A stretch of DNA of 64,000 bases from Proteobacteria bacterium SG_bin6. Its GTDB lineage: Bacteria > Pseudomonadota > Alphaproteobacteria > Sphingomonadales > Sphingomonadaceae. Every line of letters starts with the position of its first letter. The first letter of the stretch is position 1. Below the pieces are notes generated by a model that saw only the letters and a program-made list of their open reading frames with translations, searched no databases and was not told where the DNA came from. Position numbers and translations under genes: made by a program. Positions 41,135 to 49,474 of this stretch are shown one piece after another. The stretch spans positions 25,213 through 89,212 of the forward strand of contig LWDJ01000030.1 in assembly GCA_002083435.1 (NCBI GenBank), in the 5' to 3' direction.

Positions 41135-41812
41135 ATGCGCGAGATCGTCTTCGACACCGAAACCACCGGGCTCAGCTTTTCAGGCGGCGACCGGCTGGTC
41201 GAGATCGGCTGCGTCGAGTTGATCAACCGCGTGCCCAGCGGCCGGCGCTTCCACGCCTATTTCAACCCCGAGCGGCCGATGCCGGCGGAGGCGCAGGCGG
41301 TCCATGGGCTGAGCGACGCCTTCCTCGCCGACAAGCCCTTGTTCCACGTGAAATGCGGCGAGCTGCTCGATTTTCTGGAGGACAGCCCGCTCGTCGCGCA
41401 CAATGCGAGCTTCGACTTCGGCTTTTTGAACGGCGAACTCGCGCGCTGCGGCCAGGCGGCGATCGCGCTCGATCGCATGGTCGATACCCTGCCGCTCGCG
41501 CGCGCGCGCCACCCGGGCGCCAAGCACAGCCTCGATGCGCTGTGCACGCGCTATGGCATCGATCGCAGCGCGCGTGTTTTCCGCGGCGCGCTGCTCGACG
41601 CCGAGCTGCTCGCGCAAGTCTATGTCGAGCTTACCGGCGGGCGCCAGATCGGGCTGGGGCTGGTCGCCGAGGCGGTCGCGGTCGAGACGGCGATCATCGT
41701 CGAGGCGCCGCGCGCCGCCCGCCCCCCGCGCCCGTTCGCGCCGAGCGCCGAAGAGCGCGCCGCCCACGCCCGTTTTCTCGAGACGATCACCGAGCCGCTC
41801 TGGCTCGGCTGA
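41135..41812 (+). CDS. dnaQ: DNA polymerase III epsilon subunit
   Basis: Proofreading 3'-5' exonuclease of the replicase. The protein is 225 residues with ExoI DTETTG (7-12), ExoII in LVAHNASFDFGFLN and ExoIII RGALLDAELLAQVY, plus a C-terminal tail for contact with the polymerase. ATG 41135 matches the family start; a GTG two codons upstream (41129) is the alternative. A parS-like site lies at 41340-41355. Confidence 0.95.
   Translation: MREIVFDTETTGLSFSGGDRLVEIGCVELINRVPSGRRFHAYFNPERPMPAEAQAVHGLSDAFLADKPLFHVKCGELLDFLEDSPLVAHNASFDFGFLNGELARCGQAAIALDRMVDTLPLARARHPGAKHSLDALCTRYGIDRSARVFRGALLDAELLAQVYVELTGGRQIGLGLVAEAVAVETAIIVEAPRAARPPRPFAPSAEERAAHARFLETITEPLWLG
41340..41355. other. parS-like site 6 (in dnaQ, weaker)
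   Basis: TGTTCCACGTGAAATG matches parS at 13 of 16 bases, on the other side of the putative origin from sites 1-5. Weaker than the others. Confidence 0.55.
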
Positions 41813-41855
41813 CGTGCCGCGCGCCCCCTCGCGCGGCTCAAATTGGAGGTTTCAC

Positions 41856-42416
41856 ATGGATATTCGGCTCTCCGGGCATCAGGTCGACACGGGCACCGCG
41901 TTCAAGGACCATGCGACCGAGCGACTCCAGGGGATCGCCGAGAAATATTTCGCGCGCGCGCTCTCGGCGCAGGTCACGCTCGGCAAGGGGCCGCGCGACA
42001 ATGGCTTCACCTGCGACATCGTCTGCCATGTGATGCAGGGCGTGATCCTGAAGGGCACGCATGGCGCGATGGACGCGCATCTCGCCTTCGATGGCGCCGC
42101 CGACAAGATCGAGAAACAGCTGCGCCGCTATGTCCGCCGCTTGAAGGACCGCGCCGCGCCCCTGGCCGAGGACGCCGGCTATACCGTGCTGCTGGAACCC
42201 GAGGGCGAGGCCGAACCCGAGGGCGACTTCCCGCCGGTGATCGCCGAGACGCGCGTCGACGTGCCCGATGCGAGCGTGTCCGACGCGGTGATGATGCTCG
42301 ACCTGCGCAACACCAACGCGCTGCTGTTCCGCAACACCGCGAGCGGGGTATATAATATGGTCTATCGCCGCGGCGACGGCACGATCGGCTGGGTCGAGCC
42401 CAAACGCGGAGGGTGA
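41856..42416 (+). CDS. hpf: Long-form ribosome hibernation promoting factor
   Basis: Protein that parks ribosomes in stationary phase. The protein is 186 residues: an N-terminal HPF/RaiA domain (MDIRLSGHQVDTGTAFKDHA to about 105), a linker, and a C-terminal dimerisation domain (SVSDAVMMLDLRNTNALLFRN), the long form that promotes 100S dimers. ATG 41856 follows GGAGG with good spacing. Next to ptsN, as in many Proteobacteria. Confidence 0.94.
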   Translation: MDIRLSGHQVDTGTAFKDHATERLQGIAEKYFARALSAQVTLGKGPRDNGFTCDIVCHVMQGVILKGTHGAMDAHLAFDGAADKIEKQLRRYVRRLKDRAAPLAEDAGYTVLLEPEGEAEPEGDFPPVIAETRVDVPDASVSDAVMMLDLRNTNALLFRNTASGVYNMVYRRGDGTIGWVEPKRGG

Positions 42417-42526
42417 GGCCGTGCTTCCCGTGACGGGGGAGGATCGGCGGACGCGACGGCACCCCGCATCGTTTGCGCCCTCGTCCCCTTCCGGCTAAGG
42501 CGCGCCGGGGCTCTTCGGAAGTAAAG

Positions 42527-42991
42527 ATGATCGATTTCAGCGCGCTGCTGCACCCCAAGACGATGCTCGCGGGTGTGCAGGCCGCGAACAAGAAAAACCT
42601 GCTCACGCAGCTCGCCGGGCAGCTCGCGCAAGTGCATGATCTGCCGGCCAAGGCGGTGGCGGCCGCCTTGCTCGATCGCGAGAAGATCGGCTCGACCGGG
42701 TTCGGCGCGGGGATCGCGATTCCGCATGGCAAGCTCGAAGGCGCGCCGCGTATCCTCGGCCTGTTCGCCCGGCTCGCCCAGCCGATCGATTACGCCGCGA
42801 TCGATCAATTGCCGGTCGATTTGTTGTTCGTGATGCTCTCGCCGCCGAACGCCGGGGCCGAGCATCTGAAGGCGCTCGCCGGGGTCTCGCGGCGGCTGCG
42901 CGACCAGGCGTTCGTCGCCAAATTGCGCGGCGCGGGCTCGCCCGATGCGCTTTATGCGCTGTGGACCGAGGATGGGCGTGAGCTCGATTGA
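42527..42991 (+). CDS. ptsN: PTS IIA-like nitrogen regulatory protein PtsN
   Basis: EIIA-Ntr of the nitrogen phosphotransferase system. The protein is 154 residues with the phosphorylated histidine H67 in GIAIPHGKL and the conserved LLFVMLSPPNAGAEHLKALAGVSR. The start at 42527 gives the standard MIDFSALL opening. PtsP and PtsO partners are not in the window. Confidence 0.94.
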   Translation: MIDFSALLHPKTMLAGVQAANKKNLLTQLAGQLAQVHDLPAKAVAAALLDREKIGSTGFGAGIAIPHGKLEGAPRILGLFARLAQPIDYAAIDQLPVDLLFVMLSPPNAGAEHLKALAGVSRRLRDQAFVAKLRGAGSPDALYALWTEDGRELD

Positions 42992-43439
42992 GGCGCCGGC
43001 CGGCGCCGCCGCGCATTACCGCGCGCTCGAATCGCTTTATGCCGCCGCCCCGATCAACCAATTGTTCGAGTCGGTGCTCGAAATCACCGGCCCCGGCGCC
43101 TCGCGCATTCGTTTCCAGGTCGACCCGCGCTTCTTCCACGCAGGCGGCGCGGCGCATGGCACGAGCTATTTCAAAATGCTCGACGATGCCGCTTTCTATG
43201 CCGCCAATACGCTCGTGACCGATCGCTTCCTGCTCACCACCCAGTTCAACTTGCTGTTCACCCGGCCGATGGGGGCGGGGCCGGCGGTCGCCGAGGGGCG
43301 CTGGGTGAGCGGGCAACGCCGCGTGCTGATCGCCGAGGCGCGGCTGATCGACGCGGGCGGCGAGGAAGTCGCGCGCGGCACCGGCACGTTCATGCGCTCG
43401 CGCATCGCGCTCGCCGGGCTGAGCGGCTATCGCGGCTGA
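42972..43439 (+). CDS. PaaI/hotdog-fold thioesterase
   Basis: A 155-residue hotdog protein of the PaaI type: FHAGGAAHGTSYFKMLDDAAFYAAN is the central helix region, followed by LLTTQFNLLFTRP and a conserved ARGTGTFMRS. It probably hydrolyses acyl- or aryl-CoA; substrate not known. ATG 42972 overlaps ptsN by 20 bp; a GTG at 42978 is equally possible. Confidence 0.88.
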   Translation: MGVSSIEAPAGAAAHYRALESLYAAAPINQLFESVLEITGPGASRIRFQVDPRFFHAGGAAHGTSYFKMLDDAAFYAANTLVTDRFLLTTQFNLLFTRPMGAGPAVAEGRWVSGQRRVLIAEARLIDAGGEEVARGTGTFMRSRIALAGLSGYRG

Positions 43440-43778
43440 ATGAGCGAGCGGCTGCCGACTCACTTGCGCGTCGGCGCGCTGCTCCGCCGAGTGAATGATT
43501 CGGGCGGGATGGCGCTGGTGCGCGCCAAAGGCGAGCCCCAGGGCGGCGCGGTGCTGCTGATCGTGAGCGAAAAGGGCCGCGATTTCAAATGCCTGGAGCG
43601 CGGTATCGGGCCGGATGGCACGCCTGCGCTGATCGCGGCCGGCCCCGCCGCCGCCGATCCCGAGGCGATCGAGGCCTATTGGCGCCGCCGCCGCGCGCGC
43701 GACCCCGATTTATGGGTGATCGAACTGGACGTCGCGTCCCACCCACGCTTCGCCGCTGAAACGAGCGCTTTTTATTGA
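43440..43778 (+). CDS. DUF1491 family protein
   Basis: A 112-residue protein with the DUF1491 pattern PTHLRVGALLRRVNDSGGMALV, CLERGIGPDG, EAYWRRRRARDPDLWVIELD. The family is confined to Alphaproteobacteria and has no known function. It begins directly after the thioesterase stop codon, so they share a transcript. Confidence 0.9.
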   Translation: MSERLPTHLRVGALLRRVNDSGGMALVRAKGEPQGGAVLLIVSEKGRDFKCLERGIGPDGTPALIAAGPAAADPEAIEAYWRRRRARDPDLWVIELDVASHPRFAAETSAFY

Positions 43779-43950
43779 CCCGTTAAGCAGCCGGGCGCCA
43801 ATGGGCGGCAGAAACTAACCGCGTAGGGCCGGCGGGGGTGCGATCGCCACCGGCACCGTAGTCGGGGGGACACCCGTTTTCGGCGAAACGAGCGCTTCAT
43901 CGCGGCTCGGTGAACGATTGCGCGTACCCACCACCCATTGACGATGGACG

Positions 43951-44604
43951 ATGAATTTTTCGCTTCGCGAGGCCGCAGCCGCGCTGTTGATCTGCACGAT
44001 CACTTTCACCGCCGCCGGCAAACCCGGCCTCGCGCTGACGCTCGATAAACCCAAGCTCGTCGAGTCCAATTCGCCGACCGACGCTTCGGTTCCCACCCCG
44101 GCTGTAATCGCCGCTGAAATTCCCCCGCTCGCGCCGCGGCCCGCCGACGCGCCCGACGCCGACCAAGCCGAGAATGACGACGCGCCCGCGCGCTATGCCT
44201 CACTCGCCGCCGCGGTCGACGCGCAATCGATGCCCGAGGCGCCCGACGACGAACTCCGCTGCCTCGCCGGCGCGATTTATTTCGAGGCCAAGGGCGAGCC
44301 GCTTTCTGGCCAGCTCGCGGTCGCCAACGTCATCATCAATCGCACCAAATCGGGGCGCTTCCCGCGCGGGATTTGCTCGGTGGTGAAGCAACGCGGGCAA
44401 TTCTCCTTCCTGCGCGGCGGTGAAATGCCCGAAATCCCGCATAACGGCCATTATCGCACCGCGATGGCGGTCGCGCAGGTCGCGATGGACGGCGAATGGG
44501 AGAGCCCGGTCGGCGACGCGCTGTTCTTCCACGCCACGCGCGTCTCGCCCAGCTGGGGCAAGCGCCGGGTGGCGGCGATCGGTGGGCACGTCTTCTACCG
44601 CTAA
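43951..44604 (+). CDS. SleB-type cell wall hydrolase
   Basis: A 217-residue exported protein with a signal segment (AAAALLICTITFTAAGKPGLA) and a C-terminal hydrolase_2/SleB domain: CLAGAIYFEAKGEPLSGQLAVANVIINR with the catalytic glutamate, CSVVKQRGQFSF, and ALFFHATRVSPSW. Alphaproteobacterial members act in peptidoglycan remodelling rather than spore germination. The middle (40-85) is proline/acid-rich linker. Confidence 0.9.
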   Translation: MNFSLREAAAALLICTITFTAAGKPGLALTLDKPKLVESNSPTDASVPTPAVIAAEIPPLAPRPADAPDADQAENDDAPARYASLAAAVDAQSMPEAPDDELRCLAGAIYFEAKGEPLSGQLAVANVIINRTKSGRFPRGICSVVKQRGQFSFLRGGEMPEIPHNGHYRTAMAVAQVAMDGEWESPVGDALFFHATRVSPSWGKRRVAAIGGHVFYR

Positions 44605-44648
44605 CACCCCGCTTTCTTTCGTTCGATGAATGTTCTATCGCGGGGGCG

Positions 44649-45119
44649 ATGCTCTCGCTCGATCTCACCGCCCGCGACGTCGTGCGCGGCGTGTCGCGGC
44701 TGTTGCTGCGGCACGATCTGACGCCGGTCGCCGAAGTGCCGCTGGAGGGCGGGCGGCGCGCCGATCTGATGGCGATCGATCCGCGCGGCGGGCTGGTGAT
44801 CGTCGAGATCAAGGTCAGCCGCGCGGACCTGCTGGGCGATGGCAAATGGCAGGATTATCTCGCGCATTGCGATCGCTTCTTCTGGGCGGTGCCGCAGGGC
44901 TTCGATCTCGCGCCGCTGTCGGGCGCGGCGTTCCTGCCCGAGCGCAGCGGGATCATCGTCGCCGATCGCTATGACGCGGCGATCGTGCGCGAGGCGGCGA
45001 CGGTGCCGCTCGCGGCGCCCGCGCGGCGGCGCGAAACGCTCGCCTTCGCCCGCCGCGCCGCGCGGCGCCTGGCGCTGACGCTCGATCCCGAGGCCGAGGC
45101 GGGGTTGATCGAGGGCTAG
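44649..45119 (+). CDS. mmcB: MmcB family DNA repair protein
   Basis: A 156-residue protein of the MmcB family, named for mitomycin C sensitivity in Caulobacter. The PD-(D/E)XK-like core is visible as RRADLMAIDPRGGLVIVEIKVSRADLLGDGKWQDYL, where D, E and K fit the nuclease triad. ATG 44649. It may process crosslinked or damaged DNA; neighbours give no further hint. Confidence 0.88.
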   Translation: MLSLDLTARDVVRGVSRLLLRHDLTPVAEVPLEGGRRADLMAIDPRGGLVIVEIKVSRADLLGDGKWQDYLAHCDRFFWAVPQGFDLAPLSGAAFLPERSGIIVADRYDAAIVREAATVPLAAPARRRETLAFARRAARRLALTLDPEAEAGLIEG

Positions 45120-45137
45120 GCTATGCTTGCCAAGGGC

Positions 45138-45219
45138 GCGTCGCCCCGGCGAAAGCCAGGGCCTCTATGAACCGGAGCGCTCCATACCCACGAGGCCCCG
45201 GCTTTCGCCGGGGCGACGC
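45138..45219. repeat. Intergenic inverted repeat (about 80 bp)
   Basis: GCGTCGCCCCGGCGAAAGCC (45138-45157) pairs with GGCTTTCGCCGGGGCGACGC (45200-45219), with CCGGAGCGCTCC at the centre. The same unit, with its centre inverted, occurs at 54085-54177. Confidence 0.75.
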
Positions 45220-45299
45220 TCATGATTGCAGGATTTCGGAACCTGTGATCCCTGGCCGCGCGAAAAAGCCTATTTCACGCAACGCGCCGCGCGGCCGCG

Positions 45300-45318
45300 A
45301 TTGATAGTCACTCGCATA
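45300..45318 (+). promoter_or_regulatory. Putative Fur box upstream of feoA
   Basis: TTGATAGTCACTCGCATAA lies 18 bp before the feoA ATG. The left half (TGATAGT) resembles Fur-box halves, the right half is poorer. Iron repression would fit an iron(II) transporter. No biochemical support is visible. Confidence 0.35.
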
Positions 45319-45336
45319 AAACGTATCTGACGAGTC

Positions 45337-45591
45337 ATGCTCGCCCCCGCGCTGACCCTGGAACAATTGCCGCCGCGCACCCCCGCGCTGATCGCCGCGA
45401 TCGAATGGGCGCGGCTCGCCGAGCCCGAGGCGAAGCGGTTGCGCGAATTGGGGTTCGACGAGGGCGTGCGCGTGGAGATGTTGCACCGCGCGACTTTGTG
45501 GGGCGGCCCCATCGCCTGCCGGATCGGGCGGATGACGGTCGCGCTGCGCCGCCCGGTCGCCGCCGCGATCCGGGTCGCGCGGGACGGCTGA
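45337..45591 (+). CDS. feoA: Ferrous iron transport protein FeoA
   Basis: An 84-residue SH3-like accessory protein of the FeoAB iron(II) importer: EAKRLRELGFDEGVRVEML and WGGPIACRIGRMTVALRR are the family core. Its stop overlaps the feoB ATG (TGATG), so the two are translationally coupled. Confidence 0.92.
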   Translation: MLAPALTLEQLPPRTPALIAAIEWARLAEPEAKRLRELGFDEGVRVEMLHRATLWGGPIACRIGRMTVALRRPVAAAIRVARDG

Positions 45592-47459
45592 TGCACGCGG
45601 CACCGCTGGTTGCCCTGGTCGGCAACCCCAATGCCGGCAAAAGCGCGCTGTTCAACGCGCTCACCGGCGCGCGGCAGAAGGTCGGCAATTATCCCGGCGT
45701 CACCGTCGAGCGCCGCTCGGGCCGCGCGACGCTGCCCGATGGACGCCCGTTCGAGCTGGTCGATTTGCCCGGCGCCTATAGCCTCGATCCGCTCTCGCCC
45801 GACGAGCGGGTGACGCGCGACGTGCTGCTCGGCACCCAAGCCGGCGAGCGGTTGCCCGACGCGCTGGTGATCGTGCTCGACGCGGGCAATCTCGACAATC
45901 ATCTGCGCTTCGCGCTCCAGCTGATCGCGCTGGGGATGCCGGTGGTGGTCGCGCTCAACATGGTCGATCTCGCCGAGCGCGACGGGTTGACGCTTTCGGC
46001 CGAGGCTTTGTCGGCCGAACTCGGCGTGCCGGTGGTGCCGACGGTGGCGGTGCGCAAGAAAGGCCTCGACACGCTCAAGGCCGCGCTGGCGAGCGCGATC
46101 GGGACGAGCGGCGCGGTGCGGCTGCGCGGCAACGTCGCCACGCCGCCGAGCGACTTGCGCGGGCTGCAACAGCGCGCGCGCGCCATCGCCCGCGCGGCGG
46201 TGGTGAGCGAAACCCCGACGCGGCGGATCACTCATGCGCTCGACGCGGTCGCGCTCCATCCGCTGTGGGGCACGGTGCTGCTGCTGACGATCCTGTTCCT
46301 GATGTTCCAGGCGGTGTTCAGCTGGGCGACGGTGCCGCAGGACGCGCTCGACGCCTTGTTCGCGCAAGCGAGCGGCGCGGTTTCCGCCGCCTTGCCCGAA
46401 GGCTTCGTGCGCGGGCTGATCGCCGATGGCATCATCGCGGGCGTCGGCGCGGTGGTCGTGTTCCTGCCGCAGATCCTCGTCCTCTTCTTCTTCATCCTGC
46501 TGCTCGAGGCGTCGGGCTATATGGTTCGCGCCGCTTTCTTGATGGACCGGCTGATGGCCGCCGCCGGCCTATCGGGCCGCGCCTTCATCCCGCTGCTTTC
46601 CTCTTTCGCCTGCGCGGTGCCGGGCATCATGGCGACGCGCACGATCGAGGACGAGAAGGACCGGCTGACGACGATCCTGATCGCGCCGCTGATGACGTGC
46701 TCGGCGCGGCTTCCCGTCTACACTTTGGTGATCGGCGCGCTGATCCCGAACACGCGGGTGCTGCCGGGCATCGGGCTGCAGGGGTTGGTGATGTTCACCC
46801 TCTATATCCTGGGCATCGTCGGCGCGTTCGTCGCGGCGTTGGTGCTGCGGCGGACGGTGACCAAGGGCGCTTCCTCGGGCTTCATGATGGAGCTGCCCAA
46901 ATATCAGCTGCCGCGCGCGCGCGACGTCGCGCTCGGGCTGTGGAGCCGGGCGTACAACTTCCTACGCCGCGCGGGGACGATCATCCTGGGGACGACGATC
47001 GTGCTGTGGCTGCTGCTCAGCTACCCCAAGCCGCCGGCGGGGAGCGACGTGAACCCGGTCGATTATTCGGTCGCCGGGCGAATCGCCAATAGCGTCGCGG
47101 TCGTCACCAAGCCGATCGGCTTCGATCGCGACATCACGCTCGCGCTGATCCCGGCGATCGCCGCGCGCGAGATCGCGGTGGCGGCGCTCGGCACCGTTTA
47201 TGCGGTGAGCGCCGATGAGGGGACCGAGGCCGGGCAGCAAGCGATCACCCAGGCGCTCCAGCGGCGCTGGTCGCTCCCCACCGCGCTCGCTTTCCTGATG
47301 TGGTTCGTGTTCGCGCCGCAATGCATCTCGACGATCGCGGTCACGCGGCGCGAGACCAATGGGTGGAAATGGCCCGCTTTCATGGTTGGCTATTTGTTCG
47401 CGCTGGCTTACGCCTTTTCGGGCGCGACCTATTGGTTGGCGGTCGCGGCGGGACTGTGA
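45591..47459 (+). CDS. feoB: Ferrous iron transporter FeoB
   Basis: GTPase-coupled iron(II) permease of the inner membrane. The protein is 622 residues: G1 GNPNAGKS at 11-18, LVDLPGAYSL (G3), LNMVDLAERDG (G4), and a membrane part with the Gate motifs LLSSFACAVPGIMATRTIE and PAIAAREIAVAALGTVY. Shorter than the 770-residue E. coli protein because the C-terminal tail is reduced. No FeoC follows. Confidence 0.96.
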   Translation: MHAAPLVALVGNPNAGKSALFNALTGARQKVGNYPGVTVERRSGRATLPDGRPFELVDLPGAYSLDPLSPDERVTRDVLLGTQAGERLPDALVIVLDAGNLDNHLRFALQLIALGMPVVVALNMVDLAERDGLTLSAEALSAELGVPVVPTVAVRKKGLDTLKAALASAIGTSGAVRLRGNVATPPSDLRGLQQRARAIARAAVVSETPTRRITHALDAVALHPLWGTVLLLTILFLMFQAVFSWATVPQDALDALFAQASGAVSAALPEGFVRGLIADGIIAGVGAVVVFLPQILVLFFFILLLEASGYMVRAAFLMDRLMAAAGLSGRAFIPLLSSFACAVPGIMATRTIEDEKDRLTTILIAPLMTCSARLPVYTLVIGALIPNTRVLPGIGLQGLVMFTLYILGIVGAFVAALVLRRTVTKGASSGFMMELPKYQLPRARDVALGLWSRAYNFLRRAGTIILGTTIVLWLLLSYPKPPAGSDVNPVDYSVAGRIANSVAVVTKPIGFDRDITLALIPAIAAREIAVAALGTVYAVSADEGTEAGQQAITQALQRRWSLPTALAFLMWFVFAPQCISTIAVTRRETNGWKWPAFMVGYLFALAYAFSGATYWLAVAAGL

Positions 47460-47468
47460 GAGGGGTTT

Positions 47469-48014
47469 ATGGCGGGCAGCGTCAACAAGGTGATCCTGGT
47501 CGGCAATCTGGGGCGCGACCCCGAGACCAAGAGCTTCCAGAACGGCGGCAAGGTGGTGAATTTGCGGATCGCCACTTCGGAGACCTGGAAGGACCGCAAT
47601 TCGGGCGAGCGCAAGGAGCGCACCGAATGGCATTCGGTCGCGATTTTCAACGAAGCGCTTGCCGGGGTCGCCGAGCGTTATCTGCGCAAAGGCAGCAAGG
47701 TCTATATCGAGGGCCAGCTCGAAACCCGCAAATGGCAGGACGCCAACGGGCAGGATCGTTATTCGACCGAAGTGGTGCTACGGCCCTATAACGGCACGCT
47801 GACGATGCTCGATGGGGCGCCGGGCGGTGGCGGCGGCGGCCGGTCGAGCGGCGGCGATGATTATGGCGATGATTTTGGCGGGGGTCGCTCGGGCGGCGGC
47901 CGCGGCGGCTTCGGCGAGGATCGCGGCGGGTTCGGCGGTGGCGCGTCGGGTGGCGCGCGCGGCGGTGCCGGGGGCGGTTTCCCGGACGATTTGGATGACG
48001 ACGTGCCGTTTTGA
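47469..48014 (+). CDS. ssb: Single-stranded DNA-binding protein
   Basis: A 181-residue SSB: OB-fold in residues 1-110 (VNKVILVGNLGRDPETK, EWHSVAIFN, YIEGQLETRKWQD), a glycine-rich disordered linker (115-170) and the acidic tip DDLDDDVPF that recruits repair proteins. Strong start context with ATG 47469. Confidence 0.97.
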   Translation: MAGSVNKVILVGNLGRDPETKSFQNGGKVVNLRIATSETWKDRNSGERKERTEWHSVAIFNEALAGVAERYLRKGSKVYIEGQLETRKWQDANGQDRYSTEVVLRPYNGTLTMLDGAPGGGGGGRSSGGDDYGDDFGGGRSGGGRGGFGEDRGGFGGGASGGARGGAGGGFPDDLDDDVPF

Positions 48015-48076
48015 GGAGGTGCCTTGTCGCTGGCCAGGCGCGCTAATATATCCTTGGCATATCCATGGAGCGAGCG

Positions 48077-48337
48077 GTGACGCAGCAGGGATCGGCGAAG
48101 CGCGAAGCCAAGCTCTTTCGCAATAACCGCAGCCAGGCCTTGCACATTCCGGCGGAATTCGAATTTCCGGGTGATCGCGTGCTGCTCCACAAGGACGGCG
48201 ACCGGCTCATCATCGAGCCCGCTCCTCGCCCGACATTGCTCGATTTTCTAAAGACGCTCGAGCCGCTTCCGCCGGAAGACTGGTTTCCCGATGATATTGA
48301 CGAAGGGCTCTTACCCTTAAAGCCAATTGATCTCTAA
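48077..48337 (+). CDS. VapB/AbrB-type antitoxin, apparently orphan
   Basis: An 86-residue SpoVT-AbrB antitoxin: EAKLFRNNRSQALHIPAEFEF, DRVLLHKDGDRLIIEP, with a C-terminal toxin-wrapping tail. GTG 48077 has GGAG 6 bp upstream; an ATG at 48065 lacks one. A TAATAT element at 48044-48049 and the repeated ATATCC suggest a self-regulated promoter. No VapC-like gene follows: the next 100 bp are a repeat and then a convergent gene. It may work in trans or be a remnant. Confidence 0.78.
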   Translation: MTQQGSAKREAKLFRNNRSQALHIPAEFEFPGDRVLLHKDGDRLIIEPAPRPTLLDFLKTLEPLPPEDWFPDDIDEGLLPLKPIDL

Positions 48338-48340
48338 TCG

Positions 48341-48434
48341 TCGTGCCGGACTTGTTCCGGCATCCACCGTCGCACCAAGCTAGCGTACGCTGAACTCGCG
48401 GTACGGTGGACCCCGGGCCAAGCCCGGGGTGACG
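48341..48434. repeat. Intergenic inverted repeat
   Basis: TGCCGGACTTGTTCCGGCA (48344-48362) and CCCCGGGCCAAGCCCGGGG (48410-48428) are adjacent palindromes between converging genes. They probably serve as bidirectional terminators and look like the other dispersed intergenic repeats here. Confidence 0.65.
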
Positions 48435-48446
48435 GATGGGAGAGGA

Positions 48447-49034
48447 CTACCCCCGCACCAAGAACACCGCATGCTCGGCGAACCAATTCGCCCCCGCCGC
48501 GCGGCACGCCTGGTCGCCCGCCAGGAACCAGGCGCGCTCCACCGTCACCCCTTGCGCCGCCACGAACGCGCGGAAATCCTCGATCGTCAGGTGGTGGATG
48601 TTGGGCGTGTCGTACCAGCGCTCGGGCAACAGCCGCGTCACCGGCATCCGCCCGGTCGTCAGCAGCGATAACCGCACCCGCCAATGCGCGAAGTTGGGGA
48701 AAGAGATGAACGCGCGCCGCCCGATCCGAAGCAGCTCGGCGAGCACGCGATCGGGGGCGCGGGTCGTTTGCAGCGTTTGGCTGAGGATCGCATAATCGAA
48801 GCTCGCGTCGGGATAAGCGGGCAAGTCGCGATCGGCGTCGCCCTGCACCACCGCCAGCCCGCGCGCGACCGCCGCCGCGACATTGCCCGCGTCGAGCTCC
48901 AGCCCGCGCGCGTCCACCCCGCGCGCGTCGCGGAGCGCCGCCATCAGCGCGCCGTCGCCGCAGCCCACGTCGAGCACGCGCGCGCCGGGCGCGACGTTCG
49001 CGGCGATGATCGCGAGATCGGGGCGCAGGCTCAT
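48447..49034 (-). CDS. metW: MetW methyltransferase-like protein
   Basis: A 195-residue protein with the SAM-binding motif LDVGCGDGAL at 21-30, AILSQTLQTTRAPDRVL and FISFPNFAHWRVRLSLLTTGRMPVT, typical of MetW. MetW works with MetX in O-acylation of homoserine; here metX lies upstream with a GNAT gene between. ATG 49034 is the conventional start; longer frames run into the GNAT gene. Confidence 0.93.
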   Translation of the reverse strand: MSLRPDLAIIAANVAPGARVLDVGCGDGALMAALRDARGVDARGLELDAGNVAAAVARGLAVVQGDADRDLPAYPDASFDYAILSQTLQTTRAPDRVLAELLRIGRRAFISFPNFAHWRVRLSLLTTGRMPVTRLLPERWYDTPNIHHLTIEDFRAFVAAQGVTVERAWFLAGDQACRAAGANWFAEHAVFLVRG

Positions 49035-49039
49035 CCTAC

Positions 49040-49474
49040 TCACCGCGCCGCGTAGAGCCGGGCGAGTTCGGGGCTGATCCGCTCCATATAATAGTCGGCG
49101 CGGGCGAGCGGGCGGAAGCCGAGCGCGGCGTATACCCCGTGCGCATCGCGCGTGGTGAGGCCGATCCGACGCAGATCCCGATAATCGGGATGCTCCAGGA
49201 ACCAGGCGACGAGCCGCCGCCCGACCCCCGTGCCGCGCGCGCCTTCCGCCACCCAGACGTCCGCCAGCCAGGCAAAGGTCGCGCGGTCGCTGATCAGCCG
49301 CGCGAAGCCGATCTGCTCGCCGCCGCGATAGGCGCCCAGGCAATGCGAATGCGCGATCGCCCGCTCGACTCGCGCGCGCGCGATCCCCGGCGACCAATAG
49401 CTGCCCGCGAGCCAGCCATGGATGCGCGTCACGTCGAGCCGCGCCTTGTCGTCGGAAAGCTCGATGTCGCTCAC
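49040..49474 (-). CDS. GNAT family acetyltransferase
   Basis: A 144-residue GNAT protein: HCLGAYRGGEQIGFARLISD, WLADVWVAEGARGTGVGRRLVAWFLEHP (the acetyl-CoA pyrophosphate loop) and GVYAALGFRPLA. Substrate unknown. The GTG start overlaps the metX stop (GTGA) and it ends 5 bp before metW, so it is inserted inside the metX-metW operon. Confidence 0.9.
   Translation of the reverse strand: MSDIELSDDKARLDVTRIHGWLAGSYWSPGIARARVERAIAHSHCLGAYRGGEQIGFARLISDRATFAWLADVWVAEGARGTGVGRRLVAWFLEHPDYRDLRRIGLTTRDAHGVYAALGFRPLARADYYMERISPELARLYAAR

Noticed and set aside
45129..45225. CRISPR array
   Set aside because: Repeated motifs in this and other gaps are inverted pairs with no regular spacer length; no cas genes are present anywhere in the window.
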